NCBI RefSeq assembly: GCF_000003815.2 | Contig: NC_049991.1 | Coordinates: 15,270,202-15,334,201, forward strand | DNA length: 64,000 nt | Reading direction: 5' to 3' | Source of the DNA: Branchiostoma floridae | Lineage: Eukaryota; Chordata; Leptocardii; Amphioxiformes; Branchiostomatidae | Shown here: piece by piece, positions 34,401 through 53,700 of the stretch | Position numbering within the stretch: position 1 is the stretch's first letter | Layout: every line of letters starts with the position of its first letter | Made by a program: the position numbers and the translations under genes | Notes under the pieces: generated by a model | Databases searched by the model: none | What the model was told of the DNA's origin: nothing | What the model saw: only the letters and a program-made list of their open reading frames with translations

Positions 34401-34716
34401 CTCCATGGAGACCCCCAGTCAGTTTCTCCAGGACTTTAACTCCTTTGACATTGAGGGTGCTAGTAACAGCTCTGGGGTGTACCATGATGAAATGGGGGAG
34501 GCGACGGCCAAAGTTTTCCAGCCACTGTCTAAGGGCATGAGGAACATCACGATACGTGCGCGCCGCAGGGCCAGCTCTCCCGAGTCGTCGAGTCCATGTT
34601 CAAGTGCATGCTCCAGCCCCAGAGCGCCTCTACGGGCCCTACAGAACATCAGCCAGGATGTTGCCAATGCAGTTCTACCTCAGAAGAAATCAGTCAAGAG
34701 AAAGGAGTGTGCTTGA
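25411..34716 (+). CDS. CCNF: Cyclin F (F-box cyclin)
   Basis: Sixteen exons: 25411-25417, 27318-27484, 28334-28440, 28731-28798, 29098-29297, 29519-29572, 29802-29906, 30332-30409, 30645-30796, 31223-31387, 31741-31864, 32311-32494, 32724-32814, 33196-33435, 33719-33831, 34217-34716; 784 aa (human 786). The Cys/Arg-rich N-terminus is followed by an F-box (about 31-75, 'WALPEELQLLMLRYLPAKDL') that binds SKP1. A Sel1-like helical region (about 90-300, 'LIKLGVAYLYNEG') comes next. The cyclin box starts at the MRFIL hydrophobic patch (311-315) with 'LVDWLVEVASMKDF' and 'EAVWLTDNTYKYED'. A second cyclin fold leads to an acidic Ser-rich PEST-type tail and basic clusters. Cyclin F is the substrate receptor of the SCF(CCNF) ubiquitin ligase (RRM2, CP110, CDC6) and does not activate a CDK. 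The first exon carries only ATG AAA G. The tail contains a canonical destruction-box match at 754-762. Confidence 0.97.
26861..26935. repeat. Palindromic CAGGTCCGGACCTG dispersed repeat, copy 2
   Basis: The same 20-base core as 1257-1276, followed by degenerate GGACCTGGACTCGAACCTGA words, in CCNF intron 1. Confidence 0.5.
31532..31555 (+). repeat. (TTTG)n simple repeat
   Basis: About six TTTG units in CCNF intron 10; microsatellite only. Confidence 0.8.
34026..34117 (+). repeat. Dispersed repeat family B, copy 1
   Basis: Shares ATCTGTCACCTTCCTCA, CAGGGCAAT, GCACTGCAGCTAG and CTGC words with 42565-42650. It lies in the last CCNF intron. Confidence 0.55.
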
Positions 34717-37689
34717 CTTGAGCTCTGAGGAAAATGTTTCAGATACTGTGTAGGCCAGCAAATAACTGCCATGTGTGATAGAACAGTAGTTGTGTTTGGC
34801 ATCATGATCTGCATGCAATACCATTTGTAGATGTGTTTTGAGAGGCTGAAGTTTTCTGCCAAAAAGTTGACAGTTGTAGCTATAAGAAAACTTAGGCCTT
34901 TGCAATACATACATGTACAAGTAGAACTGTATCCCAGGCAATAGTGAAGGCTTTGTTTTCAATACAGCATCTAGGCAGTAGTTCTCAATGTTACAGACTC
35001 TGTGCCATACTTTTGTTTGGCTGCTAGTGTTACTATCCATGTTTCTTTGTGAATTCTGGCAGCTTTCATTTGTACCAGTACATATATTCCAGATTACATT
35101 CTATGGTCTTTCAATACTCATGGTGATGGCAGCTGTCTTAAACTCCAATTGTATATGTCTATATCGATAGACTTGAATAATACAAATATTTCATTCAATA
35201 CCAAAGTTTTTCTTCACATGTCTTGTCATGTGAGATATCAGTAGGTTGTGATTGATGATCTGCAAATTCATTGTGGATACTTTTTGCAAGGAAATATACA
35301 AGAATGCAGAGCTTGAGGTTGTCATTTAGATTATTGTGACAAATATGCTACTAATGGTATCCTTTGATGTAAGCAAGCTACAAAAGTTTAATATGATTAT
35401 GTGTGTTGTTGAGAGAAATCTAATCACAACACAAAGCAAGGTGGAAAATGATTTTGATAATTGAAAAAGCCAAACAAAAAGATGTACCAATATTTAACAT
35501 ATCTTCAGCTAAAATGACTTTCAGTAGATTTACTGACATCAATAAGGCAGTACATAGACTTGGACTGAATTCATAAAGTACCAAATGAAGTTGGTCATGT
35601 GTAGTTTGTATCTGACATTTATGGTGCTCGAAAACACTTTGGTGCAATGTCAGGATTTGATATCATTTATATTGTGTAGAAGGACATGACAATGAATTTT
35701 CATTTGTGACTATCAAATATGCAGTTTCTAAGAATTGAACTGTCACAATATTCTTAAGGTATACTTATCAGGGCTGTCCACACTTTTTTCCCCATAATTT
35801 GTACATATTTTGTTAACCCTTTTGGTCTAGATATAGGATATTGATAATTTTGAATTCTCGTTTCCAAGTCAGACTTGCTATTTGTTACAATGTGATGAAT
35901 GTATATTGTTACCCTTGGCAATGCTGTCTTATGGTGTAACCAACATAGTTTGGTGTGTGAGTTAAACAAGACTAGCCCAGCCTATATTAGGAGAGAAACT
36001 TATATACTTGCAAAGCAGACATAGGCTTTAGATGACTAGATCTATGTAAAAATGTTTCCATAGAGAACGATAGCTTTGGTGCGATAGGTTGCATTAACAA
36101 TTTGCTGCTTGGCTAGTTGCATGCCACGCTGCTCTTTAGCAAGAAGCTTTGGTGCAATGAGGCAGGATACTTTGTGTCTCCAGCCTTGCCACGATATATT
36201 AATATGATCTTCACGTTTTGCACCCAGCTTTATTGTATATACAAGTCAGACATGCAGTTCTTCAAATAACATTCCAAGATATTCTCATAAGAATGGTAAG
36301 CATAAATCTGGTTATTTTCATGTAAACTTCAGGGAGAATCCAACCTATTTTTGTACGCTCCATATCATCATTTGTACGTTCCACACCGTTTTCTATTAAA
36401 TGGAATTTCTTGTACCCTTTTTTCCAGTGTATACTTTATTCCAACTGTTGGGCAAAACAACTTGTCAGATGTATAATTGTACATGTACCTCTGATAAGCA
36501 ATATGAAAAACCAATAATTTTGTAACAATCAAAGTTACTTCACATGTATCGGAGGCTAATTATACAATTTGCACCTAAGCTATAAATATACTGAGCTGAC
36601 TTCATGTTGAACATTACTTCAAGGGAATGTAAACACATAGCAGTCATTTACAGGAACATACAAAAAACAAGCTCCAGGCTGATGCAACACTTTTTTTTGT
36701 TACAAAGTTCATGCCTGTCGTCGTAACTTAGGTGTAAGGTTGAAACATAAACGTTGACTTCAAGGCAAAAGCTGATAACAAAACATGATAAACATTATCA
36801 AAAAATACAACTGAATGTCAGCATGTTAAATGACAGCTCACTTTGGCCCTGTTCATACTAGGATTCGCGTATCGGGATATATCCGGATACAGCGTAAATC
36901 AGGATATATCCATTTGCGTTCATACTAGGGTTAACGAATCCAGATATGATATTCGTGTCCAAAATAAGATCCGGATATATCCTAATTACACCATCTGATG
37001 CTGCTTGGTGAAGTCCAACTTAACTCTTAAGTAGTGTTTGCTTTGGTGTAGCATGGTAGGGGTGAGGCGACGAGCTACGTCGTGCACTTGAAAGAAGGAA
37101 ATAACGTTTTTGCAAGACTACAAGTGTCTAAATGTCTTCACGCCGTACTAGAAAATTTAGAAATGACCGTTTATTCTTAACTGACAGTTCTAGAATGTTC
37201 TTTAGAACAGGTGTTCGTACCTGCCAGGTGGCAACACCTACAACGCAGCCCGTTGCCTCATCCTTACCATGCTACACCAAGCAAACGCTACTTAAGAGTT
37301 AAGTTTGACGTCAGATCCAACAGCGAATCCGGATACGTGAATCCTATTGTGTTCACACCAGGGTTCACCCCACAGCGAATCCGGATAAATCCACCCCCAT
37401 ATGTGGATTCAGGGTATCCGGATATATCCCATAAAGATCCGGATTTGGGCCGTTCATACCAGGGTTCGCGACTCAGCGAATCCGGATACGCGAATCCTGG
37501 TATGAACGGGGTGTTTGGCTCTGACAACTTTTTTAACTACCAGTATCTCCCTGCTAAGTAATGATGTAACAATACAATACGAATCTGGTGCATGGATGAG
37601 AACACAGCTGGAAGAAGGTGAAGGCATCTTCTGAGTTAGCCACTGTTCCCGACAGTTGTTACAACAGTTAGATACGATCCATTGAAAGT
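34717..37689. other. Convergent 3' region of CCNF and the LDAF1-like gene
   Basis: No coding exon. The first 1.8 kb is AT-rich and probably the CCNF 3' UTR; an ATTAAA near 36395 is a weak polyadenylation candidate. The right part is occupied by a 665-bp foldback element (36847-37511). A TTTATT at 37170-37175, within that element, reads AATAAA on the minus strand, so it could serve LDAF1. Confidence 0.5.
36847..37511. mobile_element. 665-bp foldback DNA element
   Basis: The ends are inverted: left CCCTGTTCATACTAGGATTC, right the complement of CCCCGTTCATACCAGGATTC. Inner arms also pair (around 37018-37070 with 37255-37310, words TTAACTCTTAAGTAG and GGTGTAGCATGGTA). Degenerate CGAATCCGGATA motifs recur inside both arms. 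The flanks ACTTTGGC / TGTTTGGC agree at 6 of 8 positions, possibly an aged 8-bp duplication. No transposase is present. Confidence 0.75.
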
Positions 37690-39083
37690 TCATGCAGCAT
37701 TGGGCAGTTCCTCCTTTTCCTTCTCTTCCTCATGCTTTTCTTTGTCCTGATTAGGTTCCACATTGTCTTTGGCTGGTGCTACTGTCACAGCAGTTCCTTG
37801 GAAATGATCCTGGAGTAAAAAAAAAATCCAAGCTGTTAAAACAAGCTTTATCATCAAAAGCAATTAGTTAAAGCCTAACATTAAGGCTACAAAACTTTGA
37901 CTTGACGTTGACTTTATTGCAATTGTAAACAGTATAATACACATGGGTCACAGGCAGCAATCGCTGATGTTGTGACACACATTAAGAAAAAGACATAACA
38001 ATCAATAAATAGGTCTAAAATATCATCTACATGTAAGATACTCGTATTATCAAGCAGTCCACACAAAACATTCAAACAGTAGGAGAGAGTACCTGAAGAC
38101 GAGATTTAACAGTTGTGAACATTTCATGGCCGTGGCACACAACAAACCAGGAGGCAGACACGGTAAGGGTCAGCAAGATGGCGACAAACGCAGCTCCGGA
38201 CAATACTCCAGCCAGGACCAGGCAAGCAGCGGTCAGCAGAAATCCTGTAAAAAAGTCTTGTTATTAAATCTTCATGTGGAATATTTAGTACATAAAACAT
38301 TCCACTAGCATCTATGTTGATAGCATGATCTGTTACCCATTTTAGCCATTTTTTTACCCATTCTTATCATGTGCGGGCTTATCGTGTGAAAAGTTGTTTT
38401 AAGGTATACCTGTTATCTAACAGCTGCCTTTAAAGCTGTGTACCTAAACAATAAGATTGCCCCTCTTTGGAAAAAAATGTTACCTTCCAACACCAGGAAT
38501 CCGCTGAAGGTGAAGATGAGGCTGCCGAGAACAAAGAACAGGAACATCAGGAATGGCATTGTTCCCATGGCAACCACCAGGGTCAGGAACAGGGTCCAGA
38601 CAGGGTTCTCATTTGCATACTGTATAGACTGCTGTACCTGTTGAACAAGAATACATTATGCTAATGATGTTTTGTTGAGGGATGTTCGTTTTGTTGATAT
38701 TATCTGCACTACCCATTATGCCTAGGAAATGAGGGTCTTCATACAATATCATGTCATTTTTGTCCAGTAATATTCTTACTATCAGTTCAGTTCAGTTCTT
38801 ACTATTCAAAGATAAAAGTTCTTTTATATGATTAAGTCTACACCTCGGGTTCTATGTTCCCTTATAACCCTTTAAATCACAGGGGATTCCAAACAGCATA
38901 TGGGGTGCAGCATAGGGGTGTTGGAACTGGGACATAAGAAACATAGGGATGCTGGTACAGGGCTGTCGCCTATACATATGTAGCTACATGTACCTGCTGA
39001 CTTCTGTAGACCCTCTGCACCAGATCCTGTGTGCTGTTCCTCAGCTCCTGCAGACTGGTCCCTACACTTTCACTACCCATCAT
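37690..39083 (-). CDS. LDAF1: Promethin / lipid droplet assembly factor 1-like
   Basis: Four coding exons, high to low: 39083-38994, 38637-38484, 38244-38093, 37809-37690; 171 aa (human LDAF1 about 161). A short amphipathic N-terminus ('SLQELRNSTQDLVQRVYRSQ') is followed by 'QYANENPVWTLFLTLVVAMG' and four closely packed hydrophobic segments (about 42-130) arranged as hairpins, with the 'FSGFLVLEGF' centre typical of the family. The tail is a charged Lys/Glu stretch. LDAF1 partners seipin at ER sites of lipid-droplet formation. Two in-frame ATGs begin the frame; the upstream one is used here. A leader exon is likely: acceptor at 39128-39130, donor at 39452-39453. It is head-to-head with YARS2. 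The assignment rests on topology and pattern, so other small four-TM families are not fully excluded. Confidence 0.8.
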
Positions 39084-39780
39084 TCACTCCTTTGGCTGCC
39101 AATTTTATCGTAAATGTAACTAGTTACCTGCAAAAGAAGAATATGATTTGATGATAATTAGACTTCAGGCGAACATCGTTATTGGTTATTTCAATCCTTT
39201 ATCTGCCTTTTTTTTTTTTTCAAATTAAAAGGGAGTTAGAGCAATATTAAAAGAGGTTAGATGTCCTTGGTTTATATTTAATAGCTAACGTTACATCATC
39301 TTCCTGCTTTAATAAATAAAGACCTTTATTGCAATATGTATAACGTTAGATATAGATGTAGTTATGAACCAGTCAAATTTCTCACATGACATGTTTTAAT
39401 AATAGCTGATAACGTTACAAGAGACTCAACTGTGTCTAGAATTATTATCTTACCGCTTTTTGCCCAGCTGTCAGAGAGAAGTCACCTCCCTTCTTCTTCT
39501 TCCGCAAGGAGTGTACAAATGCACGTCCGCATTTGACATTGCATGGATGTTTATGTGAATGGACCAAACCATAACGTTACATTCGGCTTCCGGATTGTCC
39601 TGCGATGGATTCTCTTGCATTTTTATACATTAGAGTGTAAAGAGTGTGCTCAAAGTTTACCTTATGTGTAGCATATTAATTATTTTCTATAAATTTTCTA
39701 AGTTATCCGACATTATAATTCCAATTTACCAAACAATATTTTGTTCTTCCCCTCGGAGACATTGGACTTGTCCACACAAG
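39084..39780. promoter_or_regulatory. Shared promoter region of LDAF1 and YARS2
   Basis: 697 bp between the two divergent start codons. On the minus strand a non-coding exon is likely, ending at a GTAAGA donor (exon low end 39454). A (T)n tract and several AACGTTA words are present. No TATA box is evident on either side. Confidence 0.45.
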
Positions 39781-47285
<7,505 letters not shown>

Positions 47286-47578
47286 CATGTCTCCATCAGC
47301 CACAGCTAACATAGGATCATCATAGGAAGAAAGATTTGGGGTCTACACAATGAAAACATGTTCTTAAATGGGACATAAGTAAAATCAGAAAACCACGTGT
47401 TGAAAAGAAGGATTTTTCTTCATAAGCAATAATGTGGCTTCCACTCTGCTGTCTTCATCATGATGCAGGACCTTATCATTTATGTGGAAGACTTCTAAGT
47501 CATGACCATATGGCTTAATTTGAGAAATTTGCTTCTATGTCTATGATACTACAAAATGTAAGTACATGTACAATATAT

Positions 47579-47686
47579 TAGCCTGGTATCCAGCCTTATA
47601 ATAGCTCCCGAGTCTCTTGTCCTCTCCTGATTTGCTTAGAAGACATAAGAGACTCAGGAGCTATAATACGGCTGGATACCAGGCTA
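47579..47686. mobile_element. 108-bp palindromic MITE with 9-bp target duplication
   Basis: Arms of about 45 bp: TAGCCTGGTATCCAGCC... and its complement ...GGCTGGATACCAGGCTA, nearly perfect. The identical ACAATATAT flanks both ends (47570-47578 and 47687-47695). No coding content. Confidence 0.88.
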
Positions 47687-48111
47687 ACAATATATAGCTA
47701 TCCAGCCCATTTGCAGGTCATTTGACCAGGTATCAATATCAAGATTATGTTTGAGGATTCAGAAATAATGACCAAGAGACAATTTTGTTCCTCATCTTAC
47801 TTTATTCTGGAAGCTCAGCACACTGCATTCATAACAGTGTGCCAGACCCGTCCCATGAGCCAGGTTCGGGACAGACAGTACCTAATACAGCTAGTACAGC
47901 ACTCTACAGTCCAAGTGGTCAAGAAAAATACTATCATCTCTTTGGAAAGTAAACTTCTAGAGTAAATATCTGAATAAATATTGTAAATACATTGATGTCA
48001 TGCTTCAGGATTACTTTGTTGTATTTACTATTACTATGCCTTTTCTCAACTTTTGTCACTTTCATTGAAGACAAATAAACAGATTCTATGGCCATCTATC
48101 TACTAACGCTA

Positions 48112-48314
48112 GTTCACCTTTATCCGCAGGGTGTCCTATATCCATTGTATTTAACAATATGCTATTTAGGGATATCAAGCCGACGGACGACGATTTCAAA
48201 TTGCAATTTTTCTTAAATACTGCAGTTTGAAACCACAGTCCGTCGACGTGACATCCCTGAATACCCCACTTTTAAATACTACGGATAAAGGTCACTCCGC
48301 GGATAAAGGTGAAC
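48112..48314. mobile_element. 203-bp MITE with GTTCACCTTTATCCGC termini
   Basis: Terminal inverted repeats GTTCACCTTTATCCGC / GCGGATAAAGGTGAAC, with inner inverted segments (GACGGAC / GTCCGTC, TAGGGAT / ATCCCT). Flanks TAACGCTA and TAACGTTA (48104-48111, 48315-48322) agree at 7 of 8 positions, an 8-bp hAT-type duplication. Confidence 0.85.
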
Positions 48315-50750
48315 TAACGTTACAGTATATCACCTCGCCAAGATTACCTGGCCTGGCTTTATGAGAAGTGGGATGTACAAGTTATGTGCAGACAGAGGCA
48401 CACAGCGATGAGCAATTTGTTGCCAAACTGGCATCAGCTTAACTACAATATGGTACTATTACACGCTTTGCAGCACACAACAAAGTTTTCAGAAAACATT
48501 TCTCGTGAGGTAAAGAGCACAAATACTTACAACATTTTGAAAAGCATTGCTTGTCGGCTAAACAGTTAAATTGAACTACGCTTATTGAAATTTGGTTGCA
48601 CATTTACAAATGTTGAAGTGGTGTAAGTGTGATCATTAATTTGATTTGATATGATTTTTTTCTATCATTTGCAACAAATGAAAAGAAAACTAGCATTATA
48701 CATCCATGTATTATCTCCAAAGCAAAGGAAAATAGCACATCACACATAGAAATCTGCAATAACTTAGTGCTTGTTGGCAAGCAATTCAATCTATTACTTA
48801 CATGGCGTTTACCTTGAAATGATATAATCATATAACATACAAATTATAATCTGAAGCTTGCAGCCTTACACAACAATTCTAACTGTCCTATCTCACACAT
48901 TGTCAGCTTTCCACATGTTCTACACACGTTTACATTTTCCCCTCATCACGAGCATGTCACACAAACATGGCTAACCACTCTAGCAGCAACTGTCCATACA
49001 TGTCACCACAGCACCTATCTTACTACATGCTTAAGTTACAGAGTTTACAACCTTCATGGAATGTACCATTTTTACTCATGAGGTCTCAAAGGATTTAGTT
49101 CAATAAAAACAAAACATTTCCACCTTTGGGCTTTGTACCCAAATAATAGATTTAACTCAATACATAAGTTTCTCAAGCAACTAAATAAGTTTTGGCAGTT
49201 TTCAAAACAGATCCAGTTGCTTGAGTAACTTTTGTTTCACTATCTCATTACCTGAATGTCCAGTCTATATCAATGTGATAGTGAAGGTACCTTGCTGAAA
49301 AGCGATATGATAAAGAGATGTAAAGTTACACATAAAAAACTTGCTTTTTTTAATCTCTGCTTTTAGAGCAAAAGCTACTTTGTCTGCCAAATCTGCAGCT
49401 TTAACAGGGAATGTTGTTTACTAGCACCATACCAAACCTACTTCTTAAGTCTATTATTTACATGAATTATACCTGACTCTCTCATACTATCAGGTCACAT
49501 GAATGAGAAGTGGTCAACCAATGAAATATAAATTTACAACTGAACATTTCAATCTGTACCTTGTTTACAATCAATAAATCTTTACATCAATATATGAAGA
49601 TATGATAATGATATATTATGTCATACATAATGGTATTATGTCACCCTAACAAAGAGGCAAAGAAATACATTCTTATTTTACATGTACTTTAGCCGAGCTC
49701 ACGCTCGAACCAGACTTTAAAGTGTTCTTGATGTTGCCCTATCCTACATTCTGGTAGCATCTATACTTTGTAAGTAATCGTAATCGTATGACAATCGATT
49801 AAGGGCAAGGACTTCTTGTTCTCTCTGTTCCTCAGAACTGCTGACAGAACAAATTCTAAGATTGTCCCATTGTCTAGTTGGTACTTACAGGTCTAGTCAA
49901 TGGCCTATTCCAGGACTGCCCTATCAACTATATGATATATATGACTTGTGTCTTTCTCCAGGTTTCTGGCAAGGTCTATCATGGATAACTATTGACACTT
50001 TTTGGAACCCTTCCAATAAAACTTCAGATTGACAACCCCATCAGAAGCATCAATCCATATTTTACAGAGTTTCCCAGTGCAATTGGCTTTCATCAGTTCA
50101 TGTTGCCAATTTTTGTGAGTGATTTCAGTGGAAGTGAGCAGGTAAAGTACAGCAGAGGGAGCCATTGAGGAATGATTTTTTAGTGTTTGAATTTCACAAT
50201 GTGATGTTGTAATGTTCAACCAAAGGTAGAGCTATGCAAGGTGTATTTGTACAGTAATAAATGGAAACAGTCATTCTCTTTTAGATTAAACGGATCCTTT
50301 TTACACCTATCAATTTCTCAGAAAAATGTATTTTCACTTATGAAAATTTGCTTTGCTTCCTGTCTTCATTGTGCAGATCTGATAATAAAAAGGAATGTGT
50401 AAATTGAGCATTGAAAGAAATAGACAATAACTGTATCTGGTGTAAATTTACATATTTATCAGCTGTTTAACCCCCTCTATGCTACTTCTGCTGTGAAGAA
50501 TACAACTTTGATGCAAAGATGAGCATAGCAGAGATCTAGCTTAAAAACTGTTCTAATGTCATGAGGAATAGCGACAGAATGATAATAACTTTATTAATAA
50601 GTGTTGCTCTGCTAATAAGAAGGAACTATTGTTCACAATTCATTCTTGCCTTAAAAACTATCAATACCTTGATCTGATTACTGATAGACTTATTCTTTGA
50701 TTTTATTTACCTCATAACTCACTGATTTGTGTAAATATGTCCAGTTATTA

Positions 50751-53700
50751 CTAGAAGAATTTTTCGGGGAAGATCTTGTTGGTGAGTGGTTTCTCCTGCT
50801 GTGGCGAGACCCCGCCGTAGGGACATCCGTCCTCGTTGTGACACCCCGTACACTCCACGGTGGGCACGTGCCCGCTGTCCCACATGCCCGGTCCGCAAGT
50901 CTTGCACAGGCCGTGGAGGGTGCAGGGAATTCTGGGAAGGAGGCGGAACTGGTGCAGCAGACCTCGAGCCTAGAGGGCGAAACATGTTTGTGTGTTGGTT
51001 TGAATGAGGTTTCTATAGGGGAACATGCAACTCCAGCATCCTTTCTGAAGTTGTGGCATACGCGTGTACAGTTGACTTGAGGTTGCCCACTCTCATTTAG
51101 AAATTTCACCTTCCTCAAGACCAAGTCCCCATTCACATGCATCCAAATCTAGATTACTGAAGTGGTGCTTCTTCATGTAATGTTTCACCTTTCTCAAAAC
51201 TTCATTCCCAATTTACATGCATGACCTAATTGCTGCATGTGGAACAGCCTATCTTCTTCATGTAACATTTCAAATACTTGAATCATTTCCCCATTATTTC
51301 TCCTTCATTTTCTTAAAACATCTTAATACATTAAGAAACTGTTACCTTTCTCAAGACCACATCCCCGTTCATATGCATGGCCAGGTTGCTGAAGTGGAGC
51401 AGCATCTCGTCTGACGGCAGCTTCTGCTGGACCAAATCGTCCCCGTACACAGCAATGATGGCCAGGCAGATGAACAGGTGGAAGTAGTCGGTCTGGTAGT
51501 GGGCCCAGCAGGCCTCCCACATCCTCAGGGCATCCGCCTCTGGAAACTCCCTCTGGTGGGACAAAATAGTATTGCAGTTGTGTGTCAGCTTTTATGTTGT
51601 TGTTGTCCACGCTAGACGTGGTCTCTTGGTGCTGAGTAACACATGGTTCGTAACTCTCTGAAATACTTTTTAGCTAGGATTTTATCATGGGGGTCCAAAT
51701 CTCTCTCTCTCTAAAACACTTTTTAGCTTTTAGCTAGGATTTTATCATGGGGGTCCAAATTTCTTGCCATGCGGTGAGCACTGCAGGCATATTTTAGGCA
51801 GGAGTATTTTAGAGGGTCTGTGGAAATCTGCTGTTGGAAAATTTTGAAACTGGACTCTCTGAAACACTTTTCCCTGCATTTTGAGACACAAATTTTGTGG
51901 AATACAACAAAATTACTGTCAGACAGGTCACATGTGGCCTAGGAGCATCCCTGGTCAATCAGAACAGAAACGTTCCCCAAGGTAAGGGTATCTTTAGGTG
52001 TCCAGGGAGTCCAATTTCTTGTTACTTTTAGAACAGTTCGTCCAAATGATGCCTGGACACATGTCTGGCTAAAAGCTTGTTCAGCAATCTAGCTCATTGC
52101 ACTGACTCACTCTGTCGTCTTTAGCTGTCTTACCCAATTGCTGTGGGCACCACTTTTTACACGCGTGACGTCAACAATGGATCAAGGGCAGCTGGAAGTC
52201 GATTTCCTTTGGGATCAATGTCGTGATCTATCTTATGCATGGAAGTCACCCTCAATTCAGCAGATATTGAGAAATGCAACTTAGAATATATTATACACAT
52301 GTACAAGACTGCTGACATCACTGCTTCTTAACCACAGATATTGTGCTGAACTACACATCAAACTCAGCAAATAGCAATTACTCAAGCAACTGGATAAGGT
52401 TTTGGAAACCTTTTCATTTCAGGTAGAATACATTACCTTTCGTCAGTGACAGTGACAAAAGTCATATCCAGTTGCATGAGTAACTGCTATTTGGCATATA
52501 TTTTTACCTGAATGTCTAACCTTAATCAACATAGATTTGAGAGTGTTCTGGAAACGTAGTGCCTTGAGAATCAATATACATGTATCTTACAATATTAGTA
52601 TGATCTTGTACCTATAAAATGCATTCTATGCCTCCATGAATAATTCAAGATAGGTAAATCACTACACTGTATAACAAGGTTCTTTATGCATAACCACATG
52701 CTGCTACAGGAAGGTGACAGGCAGTCAGCTCCTGCATTGACATGCCGTTTTGAATACAGAAGCTTATACACCATTCCATGCCCTGTGGACAGAGATAGGC
52801 GAGTAAACTGACCTTGAAACAGAGCAGGATCCATCTATGACAGAAGAGAAGTTCCATGGCGTCCCCCAGGGTGACCAGGTGTTGGTAGAAGTTGGGCTGC
52901 ATCACTCTCAGCAGCTCCCGTAGGTACATCTAGGTGGGTAACAGAGACAAGAAACATTTCAGGTCTGTCAACAACTTTCTCAGAGGGCTGAAAGTATTGA
53001 TTTACAATTCATACAGCCACCCAAACATCTTCCTTTGGTGCAACTGACTCTCTGTTTGGCTGATAGCAGGTTAAAGGCCACATCCACAAATTTAAGTAGA
53101 CACCTCAGCCTAGTTTGGCAGAGCCTTTTAAAGGTATATTGTACCGGCCTCAGGTCTGCATATAGAAGAACTTGATTGCACAACAATTGTAGAGGATGCA
53201 ATGTGTGGCAACCTATACATACAACACAGTTCAACTACACAATTTGCTGATGTCTAACGATTCTAAGGAACTGATCTAATTCATGAATCGTAATAGTACA
53301 AACAACATATTTGGGAACACTATTATAATAGGAGAATGGAGTAGTAAAGAAGAGTTTCCTACCAGTTGCTTGTCCATGTCTGCGTCCGTGGGCGAGCTAA
53401 CAAAGATGGTGTTCTGCATCAATCCCACAAAGCACCAGAAGGCGTCGGCCTCGTCGTGTACCTCCACCAGTACCGGCGCCAGGAGGTCCGACATGCCCTG
53501 GGTGTACCCCATTGAGGGGTTGTAGTACGCGTAGTTCAACAGGATTTTCCTGAAAACAGAAATGGAAATACATTGATGAAGGCTTGGCATCCAGGTAGTA
53601 ATCATGCCACATCATCAACAATCAAAAGGCAAGATCATTGTTGAAGTAATTTAACTGTTATCCAACACAAAAATTGTACTCACCCAAATTTTCACCAGAC

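Larger units (their letters stand above)
47286..50750. other. Convergent 3' region of YARS2 and TBC1D16
   Basis: No coding exon. The YARS2 3' UTR starts here; AATAAA at 47973-47978 and another near 48073 are polyadenylation candidates. The right part is AT-rich and downstream of the TBC1D16 stop, probably its 3' UTR. Two MITEs (47579-47686, 48112-48314) lie in the middle. Confidence 0.55.

Noticed and set aside
50690-51142. 150-aa open frame over the last TBC1D16 exon in another frame
   Set aside because: The true frame in 50751-50969 matches the Cys-rich TBC1D16 tail; the longer frame only reads through the decayed exon copy.
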